Positions 19,615 to 29,874 are shown, counted from the first letter of the stretch. The stretch: DNA of 64,000 nt from Methanospirillum lacunae (GCF_046195335.1 NZ_CP176093.1); one strand, 5' to 3'. A program made the numbers and translations. Notes: generated by a model from the sequence alone, not told the origin.

Positions 19615-20012
19615 AATACAACCCGAAATTTTCTGCAATCCCACCTATGCAGAATGCATCTATAACGCCAAATTTTAAACCCAGCAAGCGTTACATGGTA
19701 TGATAAAATGTGAATTGTGTTCACGAAAGAGAAACTAAAATTCTCCTTAGTTCCTCCAAATGTCAACGATTCACGTTTCATGATACAGAGATACTCCTTA
19801 TACATCAAAGTATATAATCTACGGGCATATAGGCGCCAATAACTTTCACTATTATATGCAGATACAAATGAAATCCGAAACCCGAAGTCAACCTTAAATG
19901 CATTGGTTAACACAAAATTGATTTTTTTAAAAGATTTAAGATCAAAAAAATTAAAGCCAGAATTTTAAGATAACCAATCAAGGAAAAATTGCAGTATATC
20001 CATCATGCAATC
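19615..20012. other. Intergenic region upstream of the PAS chemoreceptor
   Basis: This AT-rich gap of about 400 bases presumably carries the leftward promoter of the chemoreceptor. Open frames inside it (for example the leftward one ending inside the receptor gene) have biased, non-protein-like composition. I see no RNA gene. Confidence 0.35.
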
Positions 20013-21215
20013 TCATCTTTTATTCATCTGTTTAACCTGCATCTTTTCAAGGAGAGCAATAGCAGTATCTTCCACATGAATGCCACCAATATGTGCAGTA
20101 TCAGAAAGGATCGCAACTCCAGAACCGAGGGATGGATTCCAGGCAATTTCAGCCTGATGAGAATTCGTCTCTCCAGGTTTCTTCATTATAATAGTTCCAT
20201 CACGATTATGGAGGATATCCAAAAAAATTCCTTGTTCTAATAGTGGAGGTCCATCTGAAGCTATTGATAGTGGAGTATGAGTTTTAAGGATGGCCTTGGA
20301 AAGTGAAGAGTCAAACAAACCAAGTTCAGCTCCAAGAAATAGTGCCATATCATCAGCATCAGAGTGAATACCCCCGGTAGCTGTCCAGAATTCATTAAAT
20401 CTTATGAGATGAGCCTCATCAGTGGGGTAAGCATATCCCCGGTAACCTGTTACTCTTCTGCTTAAATCATCAGATGACCATGACGATCCTGTACTGGTCA
20501 TTCCAAGAGGTATGGTTATCGTATCAGCAAGAAGATCTGAATACGCCTTATTCTGAGATTTAGATACAATATCTCCGGCTATTGCACCTCCAAGGTTGGA
20601 ATAGAGATACTGGTATCCGGGAGGAGCCATGAGTGTACTATTAGAAATCTCCTGATACGTATCATCAGCACTCATTGTCTGAAAATGCTGCATAGATTCT
20701 TCAATCTGATCGGCATCTGAATCTGCCGGGTTTACTTCAGAAAATTTTTCCGGTGAACGGGGAAGGCCTGACTGGTGTGTTACAAGATCAATTCCTGTGA
20801 TTTCAATATCTCCATCACCTGGAAGAAGATGATCATCTGAAAGCCAGGAATTCACAGGTGCAGATAGATTGAAGGTTCCTTTCAAATCTGAATCTGCCAT
20901 GAGAATTCCGGTCAGTGTCTTGGAGATAGATCCGATTTCAAAAAGTGTTGTATTATCTATTGGTTTTCCAGTTTTTGGATCTGGTGCACCATAAGAGTAC
21001 CAGACATATCCATTTTGATCTGCAAGTACAACAACAATCCCTTTACTCAGGTTGTAAGTAATGAGAGGAGAGATAAAAGAATCTACTTCCTCTTTGGAAA
21101 GAGAAGAAAAATTCCCGGCAGATGATGTCTTCCATTCTTGTGGAGAAGACAGTCCGCTTGTGTGTGTAATAAGAAACAGGATACAAAGAATTGCAGTGCT
21201 TACCTTAATATTCAT
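20013..21215 (-). CDS. Secreted serine hydrolase of the class C beta-lactamase / penicillin-binding fold
   Basis: A 400-aa protein with an N-terminal signal peptide (about residues 5-22). The catalytic S-x-x-K motif is in GSISKTLTGIL (about residue 95) and the Y-x-N motif in LYSNLGGAIAG (about 205). A segment near 358, THQAEIAW, may replace the third K-T-G/H-x-G motif. The family includes esterases, D-amino acid peptidases and beta-lactamase-like proteins. Archaea lack murein, so a peptidase or esterase role at the cell surface is more likely than antibiotic resistance; that is inference. It stands alone, with long non-coding DNA on its upstream side. Confidence 0.9.
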   Translation of the reverse strand: MNIKVSTAILCILFLITHTSGLSSPQEWKTSSAGNFSSLSKEEVDSFISPLITYNLSKGIVVVLADQNGYVWYSYGAPDPKTGKPIDNTTLFEIGSISKTLTGILMADSDLKGTFNLSAPVNSWLSDDHLLPGDGDIEITGIDLVTHQSGLPRSPEKFSEVNPADSDADQIEESMQHFQTMSADDTYQEISNSTLMAPPGYQYLYSNLGGAIAGDIVSKSQNKAYSDLLADTITIPLGMTSTGSSWSSDDLSRRVTGYRGYAYPTDEAHLIRFNEFWTATGGIHSDADDMALFLGAELGLFDSSLSKAILKTHTPLSIASDGPPLLEQGIFLDILHNRDGTIIMKKPGETNSHQAEIAWNPSLGSGVAILSDTAHIGGIHVEDTAIALLEKMQVKQMNKR

Positions 21216-22455
21216 TATACTTTCAACCCTTTTTGGATTGTTTACTCCTCATTTCGCTTATAGATATGGAAGAGGACTAAATAAAGTCCGATAATTATTA
21301 CATATCACCATTCAATCAAGACATTTTAGGAATAATTCCGATTATTTTCACTTATGTAAAATCAATAAATAATGGAATAAAAGTGAAACTATAATTTACA
21401 GCATACGAAACAGAAAACCTATTTATCAGATATCAATCGGTTATAGAGAATTAACATCGATAATCAAGGTTCTACCTAGCGTATACTATTTTAAAGAAAA
21501 GCACCTCTGACTAGAATCAAGATGAATATGATAGAAAATTTTTACAGGTTTATTACCTATAAAGCGCTTTTAAAAAAACTGGGACCCATTCACTGTTCAA
21601 ATACTTCAATCTGATTTCAAAAGGGAAGGATATACCTTCCCGGGGAGTGGTTTCTCATTTATTTCGCATACAAAAAGTGGCATACCATATGAGGATAAAA
21701 TGTCGCGGAGTGTACCTCGTTCTGCTTCTGTTGGTGCTCATCTAATACCAATATCCCGGAGAGAGATGTAGGTGATATTTTCGATGCTATCATACAGCAT
21801 GCCAGATTTTCATATACCGCTCAATCATAGACATTGCTATAAGAGAGCAAATGATATCCGATTCTCTTGTATTTAAGAAATAAGCAATCAGCAGGTTGCA
21901 GAAAACACCAGACTGGTATTACTATTAACTAAGTTACCCAACATGTGCCACTTGGAATATCCTGCACATAAGATAAATGGAAGTGGAAAGGAATTGTTTC
22001 CTTTCTCTGGATTGGATCACAATGTTCTATGATAAAGAATGATTCAGGTTCCCCGTTGGGAACAGCGAATAATCAGACCAGTGAAATGCAATTCATTATG
22101 TGGTGGGAAATGGGGAATTCCGGTTGATTATAGTGACACATACGTGGCTGGACCTGTAATGTGGCCTCTTCCTGTTTCTGGTAATCCTGAATCATATAAT
22201 ACTCAGTCATGAGATACTCATGGAAAGAGTACCCTTTGTTTCTCATGTACATATTTAAGATCGAGAAATCCATTTGGTTGATAATACCAACCAACTGATT
22301 CAGGATCAAACAATATTGATAGTAGATGCCCAAAACCAAAAAATTGTCGATTAATATGAGAGTACTACAGATTCAACGAAACACTATAGCATACCGATGA
22401 TATCTGTACAGTATTGAATAAAAAAGAAACGATAATTCTGAAACAACCCTGATAA
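21216..22455. other. Long region without an intact gene; possible decayed coding sequence
   Basis: About 1.24 kb with no convincing full-length gene. On the + strand an ATG at 21689 starts a signal-peptide-like run (MRIKCRGVYLVLLLLVLI) that stops at 21743. In another frame directly after it comes a protein-like run, NIPERDVGDIFDAIIQHARF. Around 22029-22136 and, after a one-base shift, 22126-22206 come two more protein-like runs (for example AGPVMWPLPVSGNPESYN). This pattern fits one or more secreted-protein genes broken by stops and frameshifts. A leftward 88-aa frame (22073-22339) overlaps them and has odd Tyr/Met/Gln-rich composition; I do not support it as a gene. Short hairpins occur at 22048-22063 and 22274-22294. 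Confidence 0.4.
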
Positions 22456-23073
22456 TCAGGTTATGATTCCAGAACGAATTCGTAATGCACGGTCAAAAGC
22501 TTCAAGTGCTTCAGGGTATTTTCCCAACTTGCTTAATACAACACCTTTGTTGTTCCATGCACTTGTGTACTCAGGATCAATCTGGAGGGCTTGATCATAT
22601 GCTTTAATGGCTTCATCATACTTTCCCAGACGACTCAGAGTCACTCCTTTGTTATTCCACACAATACCCTTTTTTTCCTGCGGTTTTACTAATTTATCTG
22701 ATGACTTTGTAGCTAAAAAAACCCCTTGGACTCCTGGTTTTTTAGAGTTGTCCATAGGATCTTCAATGACAGGATCTACTCCTGAATGTATGACTGGAAT
22801 ACCAACACTGACAGCAGATTCGTTTGTTGGCTCCTCACTTTCAGAGATCCTGTCAGTATGAACATCATCAATAGGAACATCGTCTGGTTCCTGAACTTCA
22901 GGAGTTGATTTAGAAGAAGATTCTAATGATTTACTAAAAATCTCTTTAGCTTCTTCTTCTGCTGGATCCAGATCATCTAATGCTTTAATCTCATACAATG
23001 AATTAAAATCCTCAAAATCATCATCTGGATTATTGATGTGAGTGATGTTTGATCGATTGAATAGAAATCCCAT
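22456..23073 (-). CDS. TPR-repeat protein with acidic N-terminal half
   Basis: A 205-aa protein. Residues 1-130 are acidic and low in complexity, with no signal peptide. The C-terminal part has two TPR units, each with WNNKGV and LGKYDEAI/LGKYPEAL patterns, which form a protein-binding helical surface. The second unit is followed by only a few residues (RALRIRSGIIT), so the array is short and may be a truncated remnant of a longer TPR protein. TPR proteins with the same WNNKG consensus are very common in Methanospirillum-like genomes. No enzyme domain. The binding partner is unknown and no neighbouring gene is clearly in an operon with it. Confidence 0.75.
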   Translation of the reverse strand: MGFLFNRSNITHINNPDDDFEDFNSLYEIKALDDLDPAEEEAKEIFSKSLESSSKSTPEVQEPDDVPIDDVHTDRISESEEPTNESAVSVGIPVIHSGVDPVIEDPMDNSKKPGVQGVFLATKSSDKLVKPQEKKGIVWNNKGVTLSRLGKYDEAIKAYDQALQIDPEYTSAWNNKGVVLSKLGKYPEALEAFDRALRIRSGIIT

Positions 23074-23293
23074 ATCTTACATAAAATGCCGATTCTTGTT
23101 ATAAGCGAACAGCTGACATAATGATTCTAATATCCAATAGGATTGGTTCACCATTCAATAGAGGAAATAAGGTTTCTCGTAGATCAGGAAAAATTCATTA
23201 TACATACGCATCTCAACTCCAGAGATCGGTCTTCAGGAGGTAACTTTCAAAGAAATGTTACTGATGTATCATAGAACCCGAAAAAAGATAATG

Positions 23294-23707
23294 TTAATTT
23301 GTAACTGTGAAATTTACATTCGAATTGGTTACCTGGCTATCCTTTTTCGTAATAATTAGCCAATTTCCGGGGGTTGCACTTTTGGGTACATTAAAGACAC
23401 CTGTAACCAGAGTTGGAGAAACAACATCTATGAGTTGGGCACTCATTATTTTGTTTGATTTTGCATTCTGATCCTCTAGATAAATTCTGATTCCATTTGC
23501 AAATCCTGACCCGGTAAGATTGAAGGAGACCTGCTCACCAGCTTTTCCTGTGGTCGGATTAATAGAAGAAACAGTTACATCTGAAAAACCAGAAACAGTG
23601 CCTACATTATCGGTTTTAGACTGGTTTGTCTGTACTGCAGCTGAAGCAGCAGTACATATAATGCAGGATGTTATCATGATGCCAATAATCAGGAATTTCA
23701 AGTTCAT
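23294..23707 (-). CDS. Small secreted protein with a TIG/IPT-like domain
   Basis: I chose the ATG at 23707 over the in-frame TTG three codons upstream. The protein of about 137 aa begins with a signal peptide (MNLKFLIIGIMITSCIICTA), followed by a short linker. One immunoglobulin-like domain then spans the rest: VSSINPTTGKAGEQVSFNLTGSGF is the usual TIG/IPT opening, ending near GNWLIITKKDSQV. Such domains occur in surface proteins and usually mediate adhesion or stabilisation. No anchor is visible at the C terminus, so it is probably released or bound by another protein. Confidence 0.75.
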   Translation of the reverse strand: MNLKFLIIGIMITSCIICTAASAAVQTNQSKTDNVGTVSGFSDVTVSSINPTTGKAGEQVSFNLTGSGFANGIRIYLEDQNAKSNKIMSAQLIDVVSPTLVTGVFNVPKSATPGNWLIITKKDSQVTNSNVNFTVTN

Positions 23708-23838
23708 ACTGATCAATAATAATTTTTCATGTCCATGGATTAATATATCGGCTATTGGTTTGGGAATTGCCTAACCGCAGAATATCGGAAAAAAAACAAA
23801 AAGAAAAGAAAAGAAAAAGATCTGATTTTTTTTCAGAA

Positions 23839-24033
23839 TTACTCAACTACAGCGACTAATACACGAAGATTGTTGGAAAGGCCGACAACAATTCCCGTAC
23901 GGATTTTCCCATCGATGTAGCGGACAATAGGTTGGTAAATACCCTTTGTAAGTTTTTTCTTTAACTGATAGTACTCACTTGATTTGACAAGTACTTCATG
24001 GACATTTTCTGGGTTTATCTGTTCCGAGTTCAT
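23839..24033 (-). CDS. Small conserved-looking protein of unknown function (64 aa)
   Basis: A 64-aa protein with a charged N-terminal half (SSEYYQLKKKLTKG) and a hydrophobic, strand-like C-terminal half (RYIDGKIRTGIVVGLSNNLRVLVAVVE). It has no signal peptide, no membrane helix and no metal-binding motif. The amino-acid composition is protein-like, and the frame is not overlapped by a better candidate. An A/G-rich strand follows its stop. I do not recognise the family. The short length makes the call moderate. Confidence 0.5.
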   Translation of the reverse strand: MNSEQINPENVHEVLVKSSEYYQLKKKLTKGIYQPIVRYIDGKIRTGIVVGLSNNLRVLVAVVE

Positions 24034-24241
24034 TTAGTACAATTCTGCAAATGAAAATATATAGATTACCAAATGATTTGATGTCCGGATTCCAATTTAA
24101 AATTTGGATAATTTTTGAATATATTAACAATGATCATTTAATTCCGATGCCAAGACGGGATTACATAAATATTAATGAATATAAATTTGAAACGAAAATT
24201 GCATATATTTCGACCAATTTAACATTTCAAATAAAATATTA

Positions 24242-25426
24242 TCACCACACCTCAAGCAAACCTTTACAGGTACCGGTAATAGATTCTCCACCATTGGCTG
24301 TAACCAGGAATGTATTCTCAATTCCTACAAGGCCGACATCAGGTATTCCTTTTTTGGGTTCAATGGCTAAAACCATTCCTTCCTGAAGCGGTTCATCAAA
24401 CCCTTCAGCAATAACCGGAAATTCATCTATCCACAAACCTATACCATGACCGAGGAAATTAACCCGGCGTTTACCATATCCCATAAAATTATCAAGAAAT
24501 GTTGGCTCAAGAGTGCTCATTACATCATGATATATCTCTGAAGGAATAGCACCGGGAACAAGACGTGTAGCAATTTCATCCTGTATTTCAACACATCTCA
24601 TATGAATAGATATCGCATCTTCAGGAATTGGACCACCAAACATATAGGTCATGGTTTTATCAGTCTGATAACCCTCAATACCACATCCAATGTCTATATT
24701 GACAAGATCTCCAGCAGTCAGTTTTCTATCCCGGCAACCCATAAAGGGTGTTGATGGGTGTAGTCCATACATCCCTCCAGGAGTGTCGATACAGGTAGGA
24801 TATATTGAGTTAGTGCCAAATCCGATCTGCCCTAAAAGCATCTCACTAAACATTCCAAACCGTATAACCCCCTGATGCCCTTTTTCTACCATTAGTGTAA
24901 AGAGGTCACAGGTCAGGGAAGCCTCATTAATGCCTTCTCTGAGCATGGAAGGCACGCAATCTTCAAGGACCTCTCTATGTATATTACCAGCTTTTTTTAA
25001 TAGAGCAAGTTCATACGGGCTCTTAACAGATCTTACTGCAGCAACCTGATCATCGAGTGATCTGATCTCAGTAAATGGCAGATACTTCTGAAGACGGTTA
25101 AGCTGTGCAAGAGTCATGGTACCAGTCTCCAGATAGATTGTAGAAGGGAAAGGACCCATTCCGGATGCAATATCCCGGTAACTCCTCATTTTCCTGATAT
25201 CAGGAAAGAGAGATTCATCAAGAGCACGATCATAACTTTGTCGGACCCAAAATACAGCATCACCTCCCTGGAGAATCAACAGGATACCATCCTGTATTGT
25301 CCCAGTAAAATAATACAAGGGAATTTTTCCAACGATGGCCGCGATCTCCCAATCCGGACAGGATAAGTCCAATCGTGCCCTGAACCGGTTTATCCGGTCA
25401 GTGAGTTCGGATAGCGGGACCTTCAT
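24242..25426 (-). CDS. M24-family metallopeptidase (Xaa-Pro dipeptidase type)
   Basis: A 394-aa cytoplasmic protein with the creatinase/Xaa-Pro peptidase layout. A regulatory N-terminal domain (about 1-130) precedes the pita-bread catalytic domain. The five metal ligands are visible: two Asp in VNIDIGCGIEGYQTDKT, His in GHGIG, Glu in AIEPKKG, and Glu in GIENTF. The enzyme normally removes an N-terminal residue next to proline, or splits Xaa-Pro dipeptides, using two Mn or Co ions. Length and motif order match the family. It appears to be a single gene; no linked substrate gene helps narrow its substrate. Confidence 0.93.
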   Translation of the reverse strand: MKVPLSELTDRINRFRARLDLSCPDWEIAAIVGKIPLYYFTGTIQDGILLILQGGDAVFWVRQSYDRALDESLFPDIRKMRSYRDIASGMGPFPSTIYLETGTMTLAQLNRLQKYLPFTEIRSLDDQVAAVRSVKSPYELALLKKAGNIHREVLEDCVPSMLREGINEASLTCDLFTLMVEKGHQGVIRFGMFSEMLLGQIGFGTNSIYPTCIDTPGGMYGLHPSTPFMGCRDRKLTAGDLVNIDIGCGIEGYQTDKTMTYMFGGPIPEDAISIHMRCVEIQDEIATRLVPGAIPSEIYHDVMSTLEPTFLDNFMGYGKRRVNFLGHGIGLWIDEFPVIAEGFDEPLQEGMVLAIEPKKGIPDVGLVGIENTFLVTANGGESITGTCKGLLEVW

Positions 25427-25875
25427 GCGGTATAGAATAGGTGATATGATACCTTAACTGATACGAAGCAAACATGAATCCTACCTATCTGTGTCGATGA
25501 AGGACCTGCTATTTAGAATGTATCACAAATCTGATTTTACTCTCCAAGTCTTCATGGGAGAATATCTGGTGCAATTGATAGTAAGTATCGGAAGAAATTT
25601 GCGCTCAAGGTGGCATTTACCCTTTCACAAAATATTTATTAAATATAAAAATATGCCATGCAATATCGCAGGCAGAATCACAAACAAATATTGATAAACA
25701 GTAAATTATTATTGAATAATGGAATATTCCGGCTTTCTAGGATAATTTTATCGAATTTTTTTTCCTTATGAGTAATGCTTATTATAAATTCTTAATTCCA
25801 TATACCATGGAACTTAAATTCTCAGAAATATAATTTAACTGTTACGTTTATTCCTGAATTTCCACGGTGAATACA
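25427..25875. other. Intergenic region between divergent peptidase and chemoreceptor genes
   Basis: About 440 AT-rich bases holding the divergent promoters. A possible TATA box (ttaaatataaaaatat) is near 25638-25653 and others are near 25780-25835. A 67-codon frame starting with GTG at 25491 has no ribosome-binding site and looks accidental. No RNA gene seen. Confidence 0.35.
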
Positions 25876-28800
25876 ATGGACTCCCCGACATTGTCAACAA
25901 TTATAAATCATTTGATAAATGGAACATTATCAGATGAAATTCTCATGCAAAGTACCTTGAGGGAAGACCCAACCCTCATAGAAAAAATAAGAGAACTAAA
26001 ATATGAATTTGATTCAAGAGAACAGACCTGTAAACGAATGGATGCTGTCTTTGGTTCAAGTCCACAACCAATTATAATTACCGATGATACATACAAAATA
26101 CTTTCAGTAAATCCTTCTTTTCTCGAAATGAGTGGAATGAACCCAGATGAGATGATTGATAAGCCACTTAAAGAAGCGATACCAGCCATCTATAAGAACG
26201 CAATATCAGAAGAATTAGAACAGGATACAAATAATGCTTTTATCACCATTGACTTTCCTAATGGAAAGAAAGTCCTGGATCAATATACAATAAAGGTTCC
26301 CTGTGAGAATGAACGGAATAATGAGATCATCCTTATTTTCAAAGATATAACTATCAGAGTATCAGCCCAGGAGGAAGCAGAACAGATAAGAAAGAAACTG
26401 CTTCACGATTATGGGGAGAGAGTAAAAGAGCAAAAACTCTTCTATTCTACTGCATCTCTTATTCAGGATGATTCAAGGCCAGCTGATGAAATTCTTATAG
26501 ATATTGTACAACTTATACCGCCAGGGTGGCAATATCCGGAAATCACAGCTGCACAAATATCATACGATTCTGCTGTTTATTCAACAGACAATTTTATAGA
26601 AACTCCTTGGGTACAAAAAGCGCCTTTCAAAACAAAACATGGTGTTGAAGGTGCAATTTCTGTCGTATATCTTCAGGAACGCCCGGTTGAACACGAAGGA
26701 CCATTCCTCCTTGAAGAAAGGAATCTTATTAATTCACTTGCAGAGATGCTCAAAACTTTTCTTGATAGAAAAGAGAATGAACAGGAACTGGCAGTCAGGA
26801 TGCATGACCTTGGTGAAAGAGTAAAAGAGCAGAAACTCTTCTATTCTACTGCATCCCTAATTCAGGACGACACCAAAGATATTCCGGAAGTACTCCAGAA
26901 AATATCTGAACTCATTCCTCCAGGGTGGCAATTTCCGGAAATCACGGCAGCACAAATCACATACGAAGGAATTATCGCAAGAACACATAATTTTGAAAAT
27001 TCACTCTGGAAACAGGACGCAATATTTAAAACAAAATCTGGTAGAGAAGGTGTAATATCAGTCGTATACCTGTCAGAGCAGAAACATGAGTATGAAGGAC
27101 CATTTCTTCTGGAAGAGAGGAACCTCATTAACTCACTGGCTGAAATGCTCAAGACATTTATTGACCGTAAAGAGAATGAGCAACTTCTTGCTGTAAGGAT
27201 GCATGACCTTGGGGAGAGAGTAAAAGAGCAGAAACTCTTCTATTCTACTGCATCTCTCATTCAGGATGATACCAAGGAGATCCCGGAAGTACTCCAGAAG
27301 ATATCAGAACTTATTCCGCCTGGATGGCAGTATCCCGATATTACAGCGGCACAAATAGCCTATGGGGGCAATTTTGCCAAAACGCAAAATTATCAGGACA
27401 CACTCTGGAAACAGGAAGCCAGGTTTAAAACAAAATCTGGTGGAGAAGGAGTCATATCTGTTGTATACTTGACAGAGCAGAAACATGAATATGAAGGACC
27501 ATTCCTCCTTGAAGAGAGGAACCTCATAAATTCACTTGCTGAGATGCTCAAGACATTTATCGACCGTAAAGAGAATGAACACCTCCTTGCTGTAAGGATG
27601 CATGACCTTGGGGAGAGAGTAAAAGAACAGAAACTTTTCTACTCAACCGCGTCACTCATACAGGACGATACCAAAGATATTCCGGAAGTGCTCCAGAAAA
27701 TATCAGAACTCATTCCACCAGGATGGCAATACCCGGAGATTACAGCAGCACGTATTACTTACGGTGGAAATGTCGCTAAGACGACAACATATATTGATAC
27801 AAGATGGAAACAGGATGCTATCTTCAAAACCAGAACCGGAAAAGAAGGAGTCATATCTGTTGTATACCTTAAGGAGTGCCGGGATGAGTACGAAGGACCT
27901 TTCCTTCTGGAAGAACGTAATCTCATCAACTCACTTGCTGAGATGCTCAAAACATTTATTGATCGTAAAGAAAACGAGCAGGAACTTGCCACCAGGATGC
28001 ATGACCTCGGAGAAAGGGTTAAAGAACAGAAACTTTTCTATTCAACTGCATCCCTTATTCAGGACGATACCAAGGAAGTATCAGAAGTACTTCACAAGAT
28101 AGCAGAACTTATTCCACCCGGATGGCAGTACCCGGAGATTACGGCAGCACAAATAACTTATGGTCATGAACAAGCAAAGACCTACAATTTCATAGACACA
28201 AGATGGAGACAGGAAGCAAAATTCAGAACCAAAGGGGGTATTGAAGGGGTAATATCTGTCGTCTATCTAAAAGAATGCCCAAATGAACAGGAAGGACCAT
28301 TCCTTATTGAAGAGAGAAACCTCATTAATTCTCTCGCTGAGATGCTCAAAACGTACCTCGACCGCAAGGAAGGAGAGCAGGAACTGGCAGAACTGGAGCA
28401 TTTAAATAATTCAATTGTACAGCAACTTCCAATGCCGATTCTCCTGGTTGATGAATCACAACATATACTGGTCACCAATGATGCATACATCAAACTTACA
28501 GGTTTTACCCGAGAACAACTGGTTGGAACCAATCCCTGCGAACTAAAAGTATTAGAGCATACTGGAACCGGATTTCGTGATCTAATCTCTACCCAGCGGC
28601 CTACTTACGGCGAACTGACGATACAATTCCCGATTGGTATGAGGACTCTTGAGCAGTATGGTATCCCCATCTTTAACCGTTCAGGAACTTTGGAAAATTA
28701 CCTGATTGTGTATAATGATATCACGACACGAAAGGAAAAAGAACATGAAGTCTCCTCCCTTCTCGGTGATGCCAAGAGTAAATCAGATGCACTCGCAAAG

Positions 28801-29874
28801 AGTGCAGAAGATCTTGAAGATGCAATGTCAAAGATGGCAGGGGGAGATCTAACCAGGATTACTTCAATATCTTCTGATGATCCCCTCGCGAGAATAAAAG
28901 AAGATTATAACACAGCACTTGCAGCTATTAATGCAGTATTATCTGAACTAGAGGGATCAATATCAAGTCTTTCTGATACTGCTGATAAAACCATAAACAG
29001 AACTGACTCTATTAGAACAATAATAACCAGCGTCTTTGAACGTGTTCAGGGATCCACGGCAGGAGCCAGAGAGCAGATGAATCAGGCTCTTCATATGTCA
29101 GAGGAGGTCAAAACCCTCTCATATTCTGTTGAGGAAATTGGAAATACCGTAGAAAATCTTATGGGTCAGGCAGAACTCGCATCAAGACAGGGAGAAGAAG
29201 CAAAACTTCTTGGCGGTGAGGCAGAAAGGAAGATGTCATCAGTAGGAGAGATCAGTGCAAAGAGCATGGATCAGATCACTGAACTGAACAACCAGATGCT
29301 TGAGATTAATAAAATAGTACGGATGATTTCTGATATCTCAAGCCAGACCAACCTCCTTGCTCTTAATGCAGCTATTGAAGCGGCGAGAGCAGGAGAGCAC
29401 GGAAGGGGATTTGCTGTAGTTGCTCAGGAAGTCAAGAATCTTGCTGGTCAATCTAAAGTTGCCACCGGGCATATTGAAGAACTCATCAACTCAATCCAGA
29501 AGAGTTCTGGTGAGACTGTGGAATCCATACAACTCCAGTACAAAGAAATTCAGTCAGGGATAGAAAGTGTGAGCCAGACAATAAATGCTCTAGGAAGCAT
29601 TTCTAAAGTGGTCGGGGAGATTGCAGAAGAAATGGCTAATATTTCTCATTCAACCAGTGAAGAGCGTGAACTTATGGAGCAGGTGATGAGTGGTATCACT
29701 GTGCTTAGTAAGGAGAGTTCTGAAAACCTGGAGCGAATGGTTGAGGTCTCTGCAAGTGTAGAAGAAGCAAACATATCAACTTCAGAGATAGCTGGATCAT
29801 CACATGATATCGCTGACCTGGCGAGCCGGCTCCGTGTTCAGGCTGACAGGTTCACACTTCAGCAGAACAGATAA
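25876..29874 (+). CDS. Soluble methyl-accepting chemotaxis protein with five tandem identical-length sensor units
   Basis: I prefer the ATG at 25876 (GGTGA about 8 bases upstream) to the GTG at 25867. The 1332-aa chain has an N-terminal PAS domain (about 45-165). Five consecutive 133-residue units follow, each carrying GERVKEQKLFYSTASLIQDD, PPGWQ(Y/F)PEITAA and GPFLLEERNLINSLAEMLKT or close variants. A second PAS domain comes next, then a receptor signalling domain with QTNLLALNAAIEAARAGEHGRGFAVVA. No membrane helix is present, so it is cytosolic. The unit resembles an unnamed sensor segment common next to GAF/PAS domains in methanogen and proteobacterial histidine kinases. The output must go to a CheA elsewhere. 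The number of units probably arose by DNA duplication and could vary between strains. Confidence 0.93.
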   Translation: MDSPTLSTIINHLINGTLSDEILMQSTLREDPTLIEKIRELKYEFDSREQTCKRMDAVFGSSPQPIIITDDTYKILSVNPSFLEMSGMNPDEMIDKPLKEAIPAIYKNAISEELEQDTNNAFITIDFPNGKKVLDQYTIKVPCENERNNEIILIFKDITIRVSAQEEAEQIRKKLLHDYGERVKEQKLFYSTASLIQDDSRPADEILIDIVQLIPPGWQYPEITAAQISYDSAVYSTDNFIETPWVQKAPFKTKHGVEGAISVVYLQERPVEHEGPFLLEERNLINSLAEMLKTFLDRKENEQELAVRMHDLGERVKEQKLFYSTASLIQDDTKDIPEVLQKISELIPPGWQFPEITAAQITYEGIIARTHNFENSLWKQDAIFKTKSGREGVISVVYLSEQKHEYEGPFLLEERNLINSLAEMLKTFIDRKENEQLLAVRMHDLGERVKEQKLFYSTASLIQDDTKEIPEVLQKISELIPPGWQYPDITAAQIAYGGNFAKTQNYQDTLWKQEARFKTKSGGEGVISVVYLTEQKHEYEGPFLLEERNLINSLAEMLKTFIDRKENEHLLAVRMHDLGERVKEQKLFYSTASLIQDDTKDIPEVLQKISELIPPGWQYPEITAARITYGGNVAKTTTYIDTRWKQDAIFKTRTGKEGVISVVYLKECRDEYEGPFLLEERNLINSLAEMLKTFIDRKENEQELATRMHDLGERVKEQKLFYSTASLIQDDTKEVSEVLHKIAELIPPGWQYPEITAAQITYGHEQAKTYNFIDTRWRQEAKFRTKGGIEGVISVVYLKECPNEQEGPFLIEERNLINSLAEMLKTYLDRKEGEQELAELEHLNNSIVQQLPMPILLVDESQHILVTNDAYIKLTGFTREQLVGTNPCELKVLEHTGTGFRDLISTQRPTYGELTIQFPIGMRTLEQYGIPIFNRSGTLENYLIVYNDITTRKEKEHEVSSLLGDAKSKSDALAKSAEDLEDAMSKMAGGDLTRITSISSDDPLARIKEDYNTALAAINAVLSELEGSISSLSDTADKTINRTDSIRTIITSVFERVQGSTAGAREQMNQALHMSEEVKTLSYSVEEIGNTVENLMGQAELASRQGEEAKLLGGEAERKMSSVGEISAKSMDQITELNNQMLEINKIVRMISDISSQTNLLALNAAIEAARAGEHGRGFAVVAQEVKNLAGQSKVATGHIEELINSIQKSSGETVESIQLQYKEIQSGIESVSQTINALGSISKVVGEIAEEMANISHSTSEERELMEQVMSGITVLSKESSENLERMVEVSASVEEANISTSEIAGSSHDIADLASRLRVQADRFTLQQNR
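26401..28395 (+). repeat. Five in-frame tandem repeats of exactly 399 bp inside the chemoreceptor gene
   Basis: The units start at 26401, 26800, 27199, 27598 and 27997. Each is 399 bp (133 codons) with no indels between units. The edges (LHDYGERVKEQ or MHDLGERVKEQ at the start, LINSLAEMLKT near the end) are the most alike; the middle varies. Silent differences between copies show they have diverged and are not a simple assembly duplication. Confidence 0.9.

Noticed and set aside
19551..19913. Leftward 120-codon frame overlapping the chemoreceptor start
   Set aside because: It overlaps the start of the real gene in another frame, and the sequence has no protein-like pattern.
22073..22339. Leftward 88-codon frame in the empty 1.2-kb region
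   Set aside because: The Tyr/Met/Gln-rich composition, lack of a ribosome-binding site and overlap with more protein-like runs on the other strand argue against it.
24051..24386. Rightward 111-codon frame
   Set aside because: Its second half is antisense to the M24 peptidase and its first half is AT-rich spacer.
25491..25694. Rightward 67-codon frame in the spacer before the second chemoreceptor
   Set aside because: It starts with GTG, has no ribosome-binding site and shows no motif.
26401..28395. Assembly artefact as the source of the five repeats
   Set aside because: The copies differ in many bases while staying in frame and equal in length, which a copying error in assembly would not produce.
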